Shown: piece after piece, positions 35,347 through 45,981 of the stretch
Layout of the letters: the number at the start of each line of letters is the position of its first letter
Position numbering within the stretch: the stretch's first letter is position 1
DNA from: Cupriavidus pauculus
GTDB taxonomy: Bacteria > Pseudomonadota > Gammaproteobacteria > Burkholderiales > Burkholderiaceae
Direction: 5' to 3'
NCBI RefSeq assembly: GCF_008801835.1
Contig: NZ_VZOW01000003.1
Coordinates: forward strand, 310,001-374,000
Length of the DNA: 64,000 nucleotides
Translations under genes and position numbers: made by a program
The notes under the pieces: model-generated
Database searches by the model: none
What the model saw: only the letters and a program-made list of their open reading frames with translations
Told to the model about the DNA's origin: nothing

Positions 35347-37611
35347 ATGAAATTCCGCTTCCCTGTCATCATCATCGATGAAGACTTCCGCTCCGAGAAC
35401 ATTTCCGGCTCGGGCATTCGCGCGCTGGCCGAGGCCATCGAGCGCGAAGGCATGGAAGTGATGGGCCTGACCAGCTACGGCGATCTGACGTCGTTCGCCC
35501 AGCAGTCCAGCCGGGCCTCGACGTTCATTGTGTCGATCGACGACGACGAATTCGTGCGCGCCGACGACCAGCCCGAGGCAGCCGCCATCGAGAAACTGCG
35601 CGCGTTCGTCAACGAAGTGCGCCGCCGCAACTCGGATCTGCCGATCTTCCTGTACGGGGAGACGCGCACTTCGCGCCATATCCCGAACGACATCCTGCGC
35701 GAGCTGCACGGCTTCATCCACATGTTCGAGGACACGCCGGAATTTGTGGCGCGCCACATCATCCGCGAAGCCCGCGTCTATCTCGATTCGCTTGCGCCGC
35801 CGTTCTTCAAGGCGCTGATCGACTACGCGCAGGACAGCTCGTATTCGTGGCACTGCCCCGGCCACTCGGGCGGCGTGGCGTTCCTGAAGAGCCCGGTCGG
35901 ACAGGTATTCCACCAGTTCTTCGGCGAAAACATGCTGCGCGCCGACGTCTGCAATGCGGTCGAGGAACTTGGCCAACTGCTGGACCATACCGGGCCGGTG
36001 GCTGCGTCAGAGCGCAACGCGGCGCGCATCTTCAATTCGGACCACATGTTCTTCGTGACCAACGGCACGTCGACGTCGAACAAGATGGTCTGGCACGCCA
36101 ACGTGGCGCCGGGCGATATTGTGGTGGTGGACCGCAACTGCCACAAGTCGATCCTGCACGCGATCATGATGACCGGCGCGATTCCCGTGTTCCTGATGCC
36201 GACGCGCAACCATTACGGCATCATCGGCCCGATCCCCAAGAGCGAATTCGATCCCGAGACGATCCGCAGGAAGATCGCCGCGCATCCGTTCGCCAGCAAG
36301 GCGAAGAACCAGAAGCCGCGCATCCTGACGATTACGCAGGGCACGTACGACGGCGTGCTCTACAACGCCGAGCAGATCAAGGAAATGCTCGCGTCGGAAA
36401 TCGACACGCTGCACTTCGATGAAGCATGGCTGCCGCACGCGGCGTTCCACGATTTCTATCGCAACATGCACGCGATCGGCCGCGATCGCCCGCGCAGCAA
36501 GGATGCGCTGGTGTTCGCCACGCAATCGACGCACAAGCTGCTGGCCGGCTTGTCGCAGGCGTCGCAGATTCTTGTGCAGGATTCCGAGACGCGCAAGCTG
36601 GATCGCTATCGTTTCAACGAGGCGTACCTGATGCACACCTCGACCAGCCCGCAGTACTCGATCATCGCCTCGTGCGACGTGGCCGCCGCGATGATGGAAG
36701 CGCCGGGCGGCACCGCGCTGGTCGAGGAAAGCATCCAGGAAGCGCTCGATTTCCGCCGCGCGGTGCGCAAGGTGGAAGCCGACTACGACGTGGCCAACAA
36801 CGGCGACTGGTGGTTCAAGGTGTGGGGTCCGGACACGCTGGCCGAAGACGGCATGGGCGAGCGCGAGGACTGGATGCTCAAGGCCAACGAGCGCTGGCAC
36901 GGCTTTGGCGATCTCGCCGATGGCTTCAACCTGCTGGACCCGATCAAGGCGACGCTGATCACGCCGGGACTCGATGTGGATGGCGAGTTCAGCGAACGCG
37001 GCATTCCGGCGGCCATCGTCACCAAATACCTGGCCGAGCACGGCATCATCATCGAGAAGACGGGCCTCTACTCGTTCTTCATCATGTTCACCATCGGCAT
37101 CACCAAGGGCCGTTGGAATTCGCTGGTGACCGAGCTGCAGCAGTTCAAGGACGATTACGACCAGAACCAGCCGCTATGGCGCGTGCTGCCGGAATTCGTC
37201 GCCAAGTATCCGCAATACGAACGCATGGGCCTGCGCGATCTTTGCGATGCGATCCACAGCGTCTACAAGGCCAACGATGTGGCGCGCGTGACCACGGAGA
37301 TGTATCTGTCCGACATGGAGCCGGCGATGAAGCCGTCCGATGCTTGGGCAATGATGGCGCACCGCGAGATCGAGCGCGTGCCCGTGGACGAACTGGAAGG
37401 CCGCGTCACCGCGATCCTGCTCACGCCGTATCCGCCGGGCATTCCGCTGCTGATTCCGGGCGAACGCTTCAACCGCACGATCGTGCAGTACCTGAAGTTC
37501 GCGCGCGAATTCAACAAGCTGTTCCCGGGCTTCGAGACCGACATCCACGGCCTGGTGGAAGACGAGATCGACGGCCAGTCGGCGTATTTCGTGGACTGCG
37601 TGAAGCAATAA
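35347..37611 (+). CDS. Arginine/lysine/ornithine decarboxylase, fold-type I PLP enzyme
   Basis: The 754-residue protein has the three-part layout of inducible acid-resistance decarboxylases. A response-regulator-like wing domain covers about 1-130. The PLP domain has W-H-C-P-G-H-S-G-G near 172, T-N-G-T-S-T-S-N-K near 238, H-F-D-E-A-W near 358 and the PLP lysine in S-T-H-K-L-L-A-G-L near 398. A C-terminal domain ends E-S-x-x-Y-F-V-D-C-V-like. It should decarboxylate arginine or lysine to the polyamine product; which one cannot be decided here. No amino-acid/polyamine antiporter is adjacent. A long leader separates it from dcd, and a good terminator follows. Confidence 0.88.
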   Translation: MKFRFPVIIIDEDFRSENISGSGIRALAEAIEREGMEVMGLTSYGDLTSFAQQSSRASTFIVSIDDDEFVRADDQPEAAAIEKLRAFVNEVRRRNSDLPIFLYGETRTSRHIPNDILRELHGFIHMFEDTPEFVARHIIREARVYLDSLAPPFFKALIDYAQDSSYSWHCPGHSGGVAFLKSPVGQVFHQFFGENMLRADVCNAVEELGQLLDHTGPVAASERNAARIFNSDHMFFVTNGTSTSNKMVWHANVAPGDIVVVDRNCHKSILHAIMMTGAIPVFLMPTRNHYGIIGPIPKSEFDPETIRRKIAAHPFASKAKNQKPRILTITQGTYDGVLYNAEQIKEMLASEIDTLHFDEAWLPHAAFHDFYRNMHAIGRDRPRSKDALVFATQSTHKLLAGLSQASQILVQDSETRKLDRYRFNEAYLMHTSTSPQYSIIASCDVAAAMMEAPGGTALVEESIQEALDFRRAVRKVEADYDVANNGDWWFKVWGPDTLAEDGMGEREDWMLKANERWHGFGDLADGFNLLDPIKATLITPGLDVDGEFSERGIPAAIVTKYLAEHGIIIEKTGLYSFFIMFTIGITKGRWNSLVTELQQFKDDYDQNQPLWRVLPEFVAKYPQYERMGLRDLCDAIHSVYKANDVARVTTEMYLSDMEPAMKPSDAWAMMAHREIERVPVDELEGRVTAILLTPYPPGIPLLIPGERFNRTIVQYLKFAREFNKLFPGFETDIHGLVEDEIDGQSAYFVDCVKQ

Positions 37612-37660
37612 ACGGCGAGGGCGGCGTGCGGTGAATCCGCACCTCGCCGCGCATGGCAGA

Positions 37661-37685
37661 AGGGCACCCGATGGGTGCCCTTTTC
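37661..37685 (+). terminator. Intrinsic terminator after the decarboxylase gene
   Basis: GGGCACCC and GGGTGCCC with a three-base loop (37662-37680) are followed by TTTTCGTTT. This is a strong rightward terminator. It lies just before the 3' end of the convergent TRAP permease gene and could also act leftward, with a poorer T-run. Confidence 0.85.
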
Positions 37686-37706
37686 GTTTGCCGGCGATCC
37701 TCCGCC

Positions 37707-39440
37707 TTACTTGCTCTTGTCGAACTGGAATTGCGGCGCGGCCGGCTCGCTCGATTCGGTGGCGCTGCCGGGCAGCTCCAGCGTGCCGGGGGTCGATGCC
37801 GGCCCCCCGGGCTTGCCGTCGCCGTCCTGCCCGCCAAGCGGGATGCTGACCTCCGCGGCGTTGCTGTGCTTGAGCGATCCCTTGTCGAGGAACGCCGTCA
37901 CCATGCCCGGCCAGAACATCACCAACAGCACCATCACCAGTTGCAGGCCTACCCAGGGCAGCGCGCCCCAGTAGATGTCCGAACTTTTCACTTCCTTCGG
38001 CGCGATGCCGCGCAGGTAGAACAGCGCAAAGCCGAACGGCGGATGCATGAACGAGGTCTGCATGTTCACGCACAGCATCACGCCAAACCAGACCAGCGCA
38101 GCGGTGGCCGCGGCTTCCGGGTTGCCGCCCATCGAATCCGCCACCACCGGCGCCAGCACCTTGACCGCGACCGGCGCCAGCATCGGCACCACGATAAACG
38201 CGATCTCGAAGAAGTCCAGGAAGAACGCCAGGAAGAAGATGAACAGGTTCACCACGATCAGGAAGCCGATCCAGCCGCCCGGCAGCGAGGTGAACAGATG
38301 CTCCACCCACGCGCCGCCGTCGACGCCCTGGAACACCACCGAAAAACAGGTCGATCCGATCAGGATGAACACCACCATCGCGGTGATGCGTGCGGTGGAC
38401 TGGTAGGCATCGACGATCAGCAGGCGCAGGTCGGTCAACTGGCCGGCGCGGATCAGCAGCCAGAGCACCACCAGATAGGCGACGGCCAGCGGAATGCGGA
38501 ACAGGTGCGAACCGAACGCGAACACGCCGACCGCTGCGGCGATCAGCGTGGCAGCGATGCCGACGCGATAGATGTTGCGGTCGACCCGGTTGAAGCCCTT
38601 GTCGCGCAGGACCGCCAGCACCAGCGCGCCCACGGCGCCCATCGCGCCCGATTCGGTCGGCGTGGCGATGCCCAGCATGATCGTGCCCAGCACCAGGAAG
38701 ATCAGCACCGCGCAAGGGATGATGCCGCGCAGGCATTTGGCCCACAACGCCCAGCCGCGCAGCGTGCGCGCCTCGGCCGGCACCGGCGGCAGCCAGTCGG
38801 GTTTGATGCGCGTCAGCACAAATGTGTACAGCGCGAACAGCGCGATCTGGACCACCGAGGGGCCCCACGCGCCGAGGTACATGCTGCCGACATCGGCACT
38901 GCCGGCCGGCGTCTTGAGCTGGTCGGCCAGCACCACCAGCACCAGCGACGGCGGCACCAGTTGCGTGATCGTGCCCGATGCGGCCAGCACGCCCGTGGCG
39001 TACTTCATGTTGTAGCGGTAGCGCATCATCACCGGCAGCGAGATCATCGCCATGGCAATCACCTGCGCGGCCACCGTGCCGGTGATCGCGCCCAGAATGA
39101 AGCCGACGATGATCACCGAATACCCGAGCCCGCCGCGCACGGGCCCGAACAGCTGGCCCATCGAGTCGAGCATGTCCTCGGCGAGCCCGCATTTTTCCAG
39201 GATCGCACCCATGAAGGTGAAGAACGGGATGGCCAGCAGCAACTCGTTAGCCAGCACGCTGCCGAACACGCGGCTGGGCACGGCCTGCAGGAACTGCATC
39301 GGGAAGTAGCCCCACTCGATGGCCAGGAAGCCGAAGGCGAGGCCCACCGCGGAGAGCGAGAACGCGACCGGAAAGCCGATCAGCATGAACACCACCAGGC
39401 CGCCGAACATCAGCGGCGGCATATATTCCAATGGAATCAT
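37707..39440 (-). CDS. dctM: TRAP transporter large permease subunit (DctM family)
   Basis: The 577-residue membrane protein is the channel subunit of a tripartite ATP-independent periplasmic transporter, which imports organic acids using the Na+ gradient. Motifs typical of DctM are seen: A-I-P-F-F-T-F-M-G near residue 70, G-x-x-x-G-T-V-A-A-Q-V near 120, L-V-P-P-S near 163 and T-P-T-E-S-G-A-M-G-A near 260. Usual DctM proteins are about 430 residues; here the middle is longer and a polar Gly/Pro/Ser tail of about 50 residues ends the protein. The start overlaps the dctQ stop (ATGA). No DctP binding protein is adjacent, so the substrate is unknown. Confidence 0.87.
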   Translation of the reverse strand: MIPLEYMPPLMFGGLVVFMLIGFPVAFSLSAVGLAFGFLAIEWGYFPMQFLQAVPSRVFGSVLANELLLAIPFFTFMGAILEKCGLAEDMLDSMGQLFGPVRGGLGYSVIIVGFILGAITGTVAAQVIAMAMISLPVMMRYRYNMKYATGVLAASGTITQLVPPSLVLVVLADQLKTPAGSADVGSMYLGAWGPSVVQIALFALYTFVLTRIKPDWLPPVPAEARTLRGWALWAKCLRGIIPCAVLIFLVLGTIMLGIATPTESGAMGAVGALVLAVLRDKGFNRVDRNIYRVGIAATLIAAAVGVFAFGSHLFRIPLAVAYLVVLWLLIRAGQLTDLRLLIVDAYQSTARITAMVVFILIGSTCFSVVFQGVDGGAWVEHLFTSLPGGWIGFLIVVNLFIFFLAFFLDFFEIAFIVVPMLAPVAVKVLAPVVADSMGGNPEAAATAALVWFGVMLCVNMQTSFMHPPFGFALFYLRGIAPKEVKSSDIYWGALPWVGLQLVMVLLVMFWPGMVTAFLDKGSLKHSNAAEVSIPLGGQDGDGKPGGPASTPGTLELPGSATESSEPAAPQFQFDKSK

Positions 39441-39979
39441 TGCACCGGCCTTTCGTATTTCGATTCGATGCGCACCAGCCCCTTGAGGGCGGCAAAGCGC
39501 TTGATCAGTTCGGAAATCCCCTGCAACGTCAGCAGGGCAAAGCCGATGGGCACCACGAGCTTGATCGGATAGCGCGGCAGACCGCCCGAATTTCCCGATT
39601 GCTCAAGAATGCGCCACGAAGGCAGGAACAGCGATTCCCACGACAGCCATGTGAACAGGATCGTGGACGGCAGCAGGAAGACCACGATGCCGAAGATGTC
39701 GATCCAGTGCTGGGCGCGCTCGGACACGTTGCCGTAGATCAGGTCCACGCGCACGTGCTCGTTGCGCTGGAACGTGTACGACGCGCCAAACATCACCGCG
39801 ATGGCAAACATGTACCACTGCAGTTCCAGCGGCCAGTTGTCGCTAAGGTTGAAGCCGTATCGAAGCAGGGCGTTGCCTGCGCTGATCAGGCACGACAGCA
39901 GGATCATGATGTTTGCAAGCCTGCCCGTGTGCTGATTCAACCTGTCGATCTGTCGTGACAGACCAAGCAAGTAGTTCAT
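39437..39979 (-). CDS. dctQ: TRAP transporter small permease subunit (DctQ family)
   Basis: The 180-residue protein has four predicted membrane helices and the DctQ motifs L-E-L-Q-W-Y-M-F-A-I-A-V-M-F-G-A near residues 58-73 and R-N-E-H-V-R-V-D-L-I-Y near 81-91. It stabilises the large subunit DctM. The start at 39979 begins M-N-Y-L-L-G; an in-frame ATG 27 codons upstream adds a polar leader unlike the family. A stop/start overlap links it to dctM downstream. The large size class of the pair suggests the mannitol/chloroaromatic or TAXI-unrelated branch of the family, but this is weak. Confidence 0.87.
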   Translation of the reverse strand: MNYLLGLSRQIDRLNQHTGRLANIMILLSCLISAGNALLRYGFNLSDNWPLELQWYMFAIAVMFGASYTFQRNEHVRVDLIYGNVSERAQHWIDIFGIVVFLLPSTILFTWLSWESLFLPSWRILEQSGNSGGLPRYPIKLVVPIGFALLTLQGISELIKRFAALKGLVRIESKYERPVQ

Positions 39980-40096
39980 GGGTTGTCTCCCCCGTTTTTT
40001 GCGCCGATCAGTGTATCTGTAACAATTTTTATCGGCGCTAGGGGATTCTCCTAGCGGCACGGCAAATCGGCGCGATCCGGCCGAAGTTTCAAAGAA

Positions 40097-40131
40097 AAAG
40101 CCGCCAGGGCCGATGGCCTGGCGGCTTTTTT
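40097..40131. terminator. Bidirectional intrinsic terminator after argH
   Basis: AAGCCGCCAGG and CCTGGCGGCTT arms (about 40099-40126) flank a short loop. T-rich runs occur on both sides when read outward. It ends the leftward argH transcript and would also block rightward readthrough. Confidence 0.85.
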
Positions 40132-40153
40132 ACGACATTGGCTTACGCGAAAC

Positions 40154-41563
40154 TTACAGCGTCTTGCGGGCGGCGGCGATGGCGGCGCGCACCTGGTCGG
40201 GCGCCGTGCCGCCAATATGATTGCGCGATGCGACCGAACCCTCCAGCGTCAGCACGCTGTGCACGTCGTCGCCGATCAGCGCGGCCTTGTCGCCCAGACC
40301 CGATACCTCGCGCAGTTGTTCCACGCTCAGATCGGCCAGGTCGCACTGGCGGTCGTCGCAGGCGCGCACCGCATGGGCCACGGCTTCGTGGGCGTCGCGG
40401 AACGGCAGGCCGCGCTTGACCAGGTAGTCGGCCAGGTCGGTGGCCGTGGCGTAGCCTTGCAGCGCCGCGGCGCGCATGGCGTCGGGCTTGACGCTGATGC
40501 CGGGCACCATATCGGCGAAGATGCGCAGCGTGTCCACCACGGTGTCGACCGTGTCAAACAGCGGTTCCTTGTCTTCCTGGTTGTCCTTGTTGTACGCCAG
40601 CGGCTGGCCCTTCATCAGCGTCAAGAGGCCGGTCAGATGGCCGTACACGCGGCCGGTCTTGCCGCGCGCCAGCTCGGGGACGTCCGGGTTTTTCTTCTGC
40701 GGCATGATCGAGCTGCCCGTGCAGAAGCGGTCGGCGATGTCGATAAAGCCGACGCGCGGGCTCATCCAGATCACCAGTTCCTCGCTGAAACGCGACACGT
40801 GCGTCATGATCAGCGAGGCGGCGGCGACGAATTCGATGGCGAAGTCGCGATCGGACACGGCGTCGAGCGAATTGCGGCACACGCCGTCGAAGCCCAGTTG
40901 CTGGGCCACGAATTCGCGGTCGATCGGATAGCTGGTGCCGGCCAGCGCGGCGGCGCCCAGCGGCAGGCGATTGACGCGGCGACGACAGTCGGCCATGCGC
41001 TCGGCGTCGCGCGTGAACATTTCCACGTAGGCCATGAGATGGTGGCCAAACGTCACCGGCTGCGCCACTTGCAGATGCGTGAAGCCCGGCAGGATCGTCG
41101 CGGCGTTCTTTTCGGCCAGATCGAGCAGCGCACCGCGCAGATCGCCCAGCAGCCCGATGATGTTGTCGATTTCACTGCGCAGCCACAGGCGGATATCGGT
41201 TGCCACCTGGTCGTTGCGCGAGCGGCCCGTGTGCAGGCGCTTGCCCGCGTCGCCCACCAGCGCGGTCAGGCGGGCTTCGATATTGAGGTGGACATCTTCC
41301 AGATCGAGCTTCCACTCGAACCCGCCGGCTTCGATTTCGCCGCGGATCTGCGTCATGCCGCGCTCGATCTCGGCGCGGTCGGCCTCGGCGATGATGCCCT
41401 GCTTGGCCAGCATGGCCGCGTGGGCCAGAGAGCCCTGGATGTCGAACAGCGCCAGGCGCTTGTCGAAGAAGACCGACGCGGTGTAACGCTTCACCAGGTC
41501 GGACATCGGTTCGGAGAAGCGGGCGGACCAGGCTTCGCCTTTCTTGGCAAGTTGGGAGGTCAT
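40154..41563 (-). CDS. argH: Argininosuccinate lyase
   Basis: The 469-residue enzyme splits argininosuccinate into arginine and fumarate, the last step of arginine synthesis. The fumarase/aspartase-superfamily signature [12 protein letters not shown] is at about residues 283-294. [10 protein letters not shown] lies near 110 and [10 protein letters not shown] near 155, and all three active-site regions are intact. The ATG at 41563 was preferred over 41581 for its normal opening [13 protein letters not shown] perfect TATAAT lies 33 bases upstream of the start on the same strand. The gene stands alone between ppc and the TRAP genes. Confidence 0.96.
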   Translation of the reverse strand: MTSQLAKKGEAWSARFSEPMSDLVKRYTASVFFDKRLALFDIQGSLAHAAMLAKQGIIAEADRAEIERGMTQIRGEIEAGGFEWKLDLEDVHLNIEARLTALVGDAGKRLHTGRSRNDQVATDIRLWLRSEIDNIIGLLGDLRGALLDLAEKNAATILPGFTHLQVAQPVTFGHHLMAYVEMFTRDAERMADCRRRVNRLPLGAAALAGTSYPIDREFVAQQLGFDGVCRNSLDAVSDRDFAIEFVAAASLIMTHVSRFSEELVIWMSPRVGFIDIADRFCTGSSIMPQKKNPDVPELARGKTGRVYGHLTGLLTLMKGQPLAYNKDNQEDKEPLFDTVDTVVDTLRIFADMVPGISVKPDAMRAAALQGYATATDLADYLVKRGLPFRDAHEAVAHAVRACDDRQCDLADLSVEQLREVSGLGDKAALIGDDVHSVLTLEGSVASRNHIGGTAPDQVRAAIAAARKTL

Positions 41564-41595
41564 GACAGGGGCAGGGCGCAAAATCGGAAACGGCG

Positions 41596-41624
41596 ATTAT
41601 ATCGCCTGGCGTCCCCGGCAAGCG
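41596..41624 (-). promoter_or_regulatory. Putative argH promoter
   Basis: A perfect -10 hexamer TATAAT (41596-41601, read leftward) stands 33 bases before the argH start. The -35 region holds CGCTTG at the ideal 17-base spacing, or TTGCCG at 14, neither a strong match. Confidence 0.5.
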
Positions 41625-41804
41625 CCGTTCGTCGTGCCCCGCCCGTCCGGCGCGCCGCGGATTTCCGGAGCAGCCCGGATGGCGCAGGCTGGGCGGCGCG
41701 GTGGCACGCGACCTGCCAGACCTCGCGCCCGGCCGCCACTGCGCCGGCGTTCGCCCCGCGTCCGCACAGGCGGGCAGGGAGCGAAACCACCGATCCGGCA
41801 CAAA

Positions 41805-44800
41805 TCAGCCGCTGTTGCGCAGCCCGGCCGCTACCCCGTTGATCGTCAAGTGGATGCCACGCCGCACGCGCACGTCGTCGGCGTCCTTGCCGGCGCGGTA
41901 GCGCTTGAGCAGTTCCACCTGCAAGTGGTTGAGCGGATCGAGGTAGGCGAAGCGGTTCTTGATCGAGCGCGCCAGCAACGGGTTGTCCGCCAGACGCTCG
42001 GCGCGGCCGGTGATCAGCGCCAGCATGTCGCAGGTCAGGTGCCATTCCGTGCTGATGCGCGAGAACACTGTCTTGCGCAGCGCGGCGTCCTCGCACAGTG
42101 CGGCGTAGCGCGATGCCACGGCGAGGTCGGTCTTGGCCAGCACCATGTCCATATTGGACAGCAGCGTGCGGAAGAACGGCCAGGTCTTGACCATGCGCTT
42201 GAGCGTAGCGATCGTGGCCTTGCGCGCCTTGTCGTCCGCGGCGTCGTTCAACAGCGCCTGTACCGCGCTGCCAAAGCCGAACCAGCCCGGTAGCAGCAGG
42301 CGGCACTGGCCCCAGGAAAAGCCCCACGGAATGGCGCGCAGATCCTCGATGCGGCGATGCTTCTTGTCCATCAGCTTGCGCGATGCCGGACGCGAGCCGA
42401 GGTTCAGGTCGGCAATCTCGGTGATCGGCGTGGTGGCGAAGAAGTAGTCCTTGAAGCCCGGGGTTTCATAGACGAGGTTGCGATACGCCAGGAAAGCGCG
42501 GTCCGACAGCTGCTGCATGATCGCCTCGAACCCGGCCAGCCCATCCGGCGCGTTCTGGGTGGGCAGCAGCGAGGCTTCCAGCGTGGCGGCGATCACCGTT
42601 TCGAGATTGCGCCGGCCGATTTCGGAATTGGCGAACTTGCTATTGATGATCTCGCCCTGTTCGGTCAGGCGGATCTGCCCGTTCACGGTGCCGGGCGGCT
42701 GCGACAGGATGGCGTCGTACGTCGGACCGCCGCCACGGCCGACCGTGCCGCCGCGGCCATGGAACAGCCGCAGCGTCACGCGGCGTTCCTCGAACAGCTT
42801 CACCAGCGCCAGTTCGGCCTTATAGAGCTCCCAGTTCGACGTCAGGAAGCCGCCGTCCTTGTTCGAATCCGAATAGCCGAGCATCACTTCCTGCTCGACG
42901 CCGTGATGTTTGATCACCGAGTCGAAACCGGGCAGGTCGAGCAACGACTGCATGATGCCCGCCGCGTTGCGCAAATCCTCGATGGTTTCGAACAGCGGGA
43001 TGACCATCAGCTCCATGCGCGCCGGATCGGACTTGCTGCCCAGAGTTCCGCGCAGCATGCCGGCCTCTTTCTGCAGCAGCATCACCTCGACCAGATCGGA
43101 AAGTGTCTCCGTGTGCGAGATAATGTAGTTGCGCGCCACGCGGTTGCCGTAGCGGGCGCGCAGTTCGCGGGCCATGTTGAAGATCGCCAGTTCGCTGCGC
43201 GTCTGCTCGGAATAGTCGTGCCAGGGCAGCGACAGCAGGCGCGGCTGGCGCAGTTCGGCGAGCAGCAGTTCCAGCTTGCGGTCTTCGGTCAGCGCGGCGT
43301 AATCGGCTTCGATGCCGGCCGCCTTGAACAGTTCGGCCACCACGGCTTCGTGCACGTCGGATACCTGGCGCATGTCCACCGACGCCAGGTGAAAGCCGAA
43401 AATCGCGATGGCGCGGGCCAGCGCGTCGATGCGGCCGCGCGCCAGCGCATCGCCGTGGTGCGAGCGCAGCGAATCGATGACGATCTCCACGTCCGCGGCA
43501 AACGCTTCGGCATTTTCGTACGGCGCTACGTCGGCGACCGGATGGCGCTGCGCCACATGACCGGTCAGGCGCGCCGTGGTGGCGGCCAGGCGGGCGTAGA
43601 TGCCGATCAGCGCGCGGCGATACGGTTCGTCGGCGCGGTGTTCGGAATGGTCGGGCGACGCCTCGGCCAGCGCCAGCAGTTCGGGGCTGGCGTCGACCAT
43701 CAGCGACGACAGCGGCAGCTCGGCGCCCAGCGCGTGCACTTCGTCGAGATACCACTGCATGATCAGCGTCGACTGCTGCTGCGCCGCATGCTGCAGCGTG
43801 TCGGCCGTGACGTTGGGATTGCCGTCGCGGTCGCCGCCGATCCATGAACCCATCTGCAGGAACGGCGCCAGCGGCGCAGGCGCGGCACCGGCGCGCGACT
43901 TGCGCGGGAAAACCTCGGCGATGTCCTCTTCCATTTCGGCCATCAGGCGCGGGATGCCGTGCAGGAACGTGGTGCGGTAATAGGACAGCGCGTTTTCGAT
44001 CTCGTCGACCACCATCAGCCGCGTGTTGCGCAGCATGCGCGTCTGCCACAGCGTGGTCACGCGGGCGCGCAGTTGCGCCGTGTTGTGGTCGCGCTCGCGC
44101 GTGGTCATCGGCAAGTCGCGCTCGGCCAGCAGGCGGGCGATCTCGCGCTCGGCGTCGAGAATCGACTTGCGCTGGACTTCGGTCGGATGCGCGGTCAGCA
44201 CCGGCATGATCAGCGCCTTGTCCAGGAAATCGCGCAACTGCTTGCCGGTCACGCCGGCGGCGTCGATGGCCTGCAGCGCGCGCGCCAGGCTGCCCGGCTG
44301 CGGCGGCGATCCGGCCAGCGCGTGCACGCGGCGGCGGCGGTTGTGGTGCTGGTCTTCGGCGATATTGGCCAGGTGCGAGAAATAGCTGAACGCCCGCACC
44401 ACGGAATTGGTCTGGTCGCGCGACAGCCGCTTGAGCAGGCGGTCGAGTTCCATGCCGGCGGCGCGGTCGTTCTCGCGGCGGAAGCGCACCGCGGTCTGGC
44501 GGATCGTTTCCACCAGTTCGAAGGCGGCGTCGCCTTCCTGTTCGCGCACGCAATCGCCGAGCAGACGGCCCAGGAAGCGGATGTCCTCACGCAGCGGCAG
44601 GTCCTTGTCGGCACTGCGGCGCGCCGGGGCGCTGCTGGCGGCGTCGGGCGACACCACGGTCAGCTTCGGCTTGCCGGAGGCGGGCTGTACGGACGGGTTG
44701 CGGGGGGACTTGGGGGTGGCGCCGGTGCTGTCTTGCTGGCCTGAGGCTGGCGAAACTGACTTGCTGCCGGCCGAACGGGCACGGCCGGTGGGGCGCGCAG

Positions 44801-44813
44801 CAGGCTGCGTCAT
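41805..44813 (-). CDS. ppc: Phosphoenolpyruvate carboxylase
   Basis: The 1002-residue enzyme adds bicarbonate to PEP to give oxaloacetate and so refills the TCA cycle. The catalytic histidine is in [13 protein letters not shown] near residue 210. The second motif [10 protein letters not shown] is near 655, and the PEP-binding loop [13 protein letters not shown] is near 690. The usual protein is about 880-930 residues long. Here the first 75 or so residues are a Ser/Pro/Ala/Lys-rich extension without domain character. A TTG immediately upstream (44814-44816) is the other possible start. It stands about 160 bases from the divergent hemC. Confidence 0.95.
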   Translation of the reverse strand: MTQPAARPTGRARSAGSKSVSPASGQQDSTGATPKSPRNPSVQPASGKPKLTVVSPDAASSAPARRSADKDLPLREDIRFLGRLLGDCVREQEGDAAFELVETIRQTAVRFRRENDRAAGMELDRLLKRLSRDQTNSVVRAFSYFSHLANIAEDQHHNRRRRVHALAGSPPQPGSLARALQAIDAAGVTGKQLRDFLDKALIMPVLTAHPTEVQRKSILDAEREIARLLAERDLPMTTRERDHNTAQLRARVTTLWQTRMLRNTRLMVVDEIENALSYYRTTFLHGIPRLMAEMEEDIAEVFPRKSRAGAAPAPLAPFLQMGSWIGGDRDGNPNVTADTLQHAAQQQSTLIMQWYLDEVHALGAELPLSSLMVDASPELLALAEASPDHSEHRADEPYRRALIGIYARLAATTARLTGHVAQRHPVADVAPYENAEAFAADVEIVIDSLRSHHGDALARGRIDALARAIAIFGFHLASVDMRQVSDVHEAVVAELFKAAGIEADYAALTEDRKLELLLAELRQPRLLSLPWHDYSEQTRSELAIFNMARELRARYGNRVARNYIISHTETLSDLVEVMLLQKEAGMLRGTLGSKSDPARMELMVIPLFETIEDLRNAAGIMQSLLDLPGFDSVIKHHGVEQEVMLGYSDSNKDGGFLTSNWELYKAELALVKLFEERRVTLRLFHGRGGTVGRGGGPTYDAILSQPPGTVNGQIRLTEQGEIINSKFANSEIGRRNLETVIAATLEASLLPTQNAPDGLAGFEAIMQQLSDRAFLAYRNLVYETPGFKDYFFATTPITEIADLNLGSRPASRKLMDKKHRRIEDLRAIPWGFSWGQCRLLLPGWFGFGSAVQALLNDAADDKARKATIATLKRMVKTWPFFRTLLSNMDMVLAKTDLAVASRYAALCEDAALRKTVFSRISTEWHLTCDMLALITGRAERLADNPLLARSIKNRFAYLDPLNHLQVELLKRYRAGKDADDVRVRRGIHLTINGVAAGLRNSG

Positions 44814-44975
44814 CAACTATCTCCTCGTATCACTGCGTTTTGTAGGTATCGAACACCGCACAGGTTTCATATGGCGTCGACCGGCGTCAATACCGCGCCG
44901 GAACGGCTGCTGCGGGGCTGGCAATTCGGGCTGCCGGGGGCGTGAAGCACAAAAGGTGCGTGCTAACATGCGCGC

Positions 44976-45971
44976 ATGCAAGCACCCGCCCAACCGTCTT
45001 CCTTGTCCGCTGCAGCCTCGCGCAGCATGCCACGCAAGCTGGTCATCGCCTCGCGCGAGAGTCGGCTGGCAATGTGGCAGGCTGAACATGTGCGTGCTGC
45101 GTTGCAACAATACTATCCCCAGTGCGAAGTGTCCATTCTCGGCATGACGACACGGGGTGATCAAATTCTCGATAAGACTCTGTCCAAAGTAGGCGGCAAA
45201 GGTCTGTTCGTGAAGGAGCTGGAAGTCGCGATGGCCGAAGGCCGCGCGGACCTGGCGGTGCATTCGCTCAAGGATGTGCCGATGGAGTTGCCCGCAGGCT
45301 TCGCGCTGGCGGCGGTGATGGAACGCGAGGACCCGCGCGACGCGCTGGTGTCGGCACAATATGCCGCGCTCGACGACATGCCGCCCGGCACCGTGGTGGG
45401 CACGTCGAGCCTGCGCCGCGAAGCCGCACTGCGCGGCCGCTATCCACATCTCGTGATCAAACCGTTGCGCGGCAACCTCGATACCCGTCTGGGCAAGCTC
45501 GATCGCGGCGAATACGGCGCGATCATCCTGGCGGCTGCCGGTCTCAAGCGCCTGGGCCTGGGCAAGCGCATCCGCGCGCTGATCGAACCGGAGATTTCGC
45601 TGCCAGCCGCCGGCCAGGGCGCGCTCGGCATCGAGATCCGTGCGGATCGACCCGAATTGGCCGAATGGCTCGCGCCGCTGAATCATCAGCCGACCCTGCT
45701 GGCGGTCTGCGCCGAACGCGCGGTGTCGCGTCGACTTGGCGGTTCGTGCCAATTGCCGCTGGCCGCGCACGCCCGCTGGCGTGCCGACGCGCTTCAGCTC
45801 GATGCCTTTGTCGCGTTGCCCGACGGCACGCGCAACGTGCGCGCCCACGCCACCGTGCCGGTTGCCTCGTTGGCCGCCGCCGAGCAACTGGGCGCCGCCG
45901 TGGCCGGCGATCTGCTCGCGCAAGGCGCGGACGCCGTGCTGGCACAGCTTTCCACCGCAGGTCCCGCCTGA
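44976..45971 (+). CDS. hemC: Porphobilinogen deaminase (hydroxymethylbilane synthase)
   Basis: The 331-residue enzyme polymerises four porphobilinogen units into hydroxymethylbilane. It binds its dipyrromethane cofactor through the cysteine of G-G-S-C-Q-L-P-L at about residue 260. [10 protein letters not shown]-x-[15 protein letters not shown] and H-S-L-K-D-V-P are all intact. The first 17 residues are extra, so the ATG at 45027 could also be used. It leads a heme operon: hemDX follows after 10 bases and hemY after that. A TAACAT at 44961-44966 is a weak -10 candidate. Confidence 0.95.
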   Translation: MQAPAQPSSLSAAASRSMPRKLVIASRESRLAMWQAEHVRAALQQYYPQCEVSILGMTTRGDQILDKTLSKVGGKGLFVKELEVAMAEGRADLAVHSLKDVPMELPAGFALAAVMEREDPRDALVSAQYAALDDMPPGTVVGTSSLRREAALRGRYPHLVIKPLRGNLDTRLGKLDRGEYGAIILAAAGLKRLGLGKRIRALIEPEISLPAAGQGALGIEIRADRPELAEWLAPLNHQPTLLAVCAERAVSRRLGGSCQLPLAAHARWRADALQLDAFVALPDGTRNVRAHATVPVASLAAAEQLGAAVAGDLLAQGADAVLAQLSTAGPA

Positions 45972-45981
45972 GGAACGCGCG

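Noticed and set aside
37653-39572. Rightward open frame of about 640 codons opposite dctM
   Set aside because: Extremely rich in His, Gln, Arg and Asp, as expected for the antisense of a hydrophobic membrane protein gene.
40217-41842. Rightward open frame of about 540 codons opposite argH
   Set aside because: argH is complete and full length on the other strand. The shadow product has no recognisable features.
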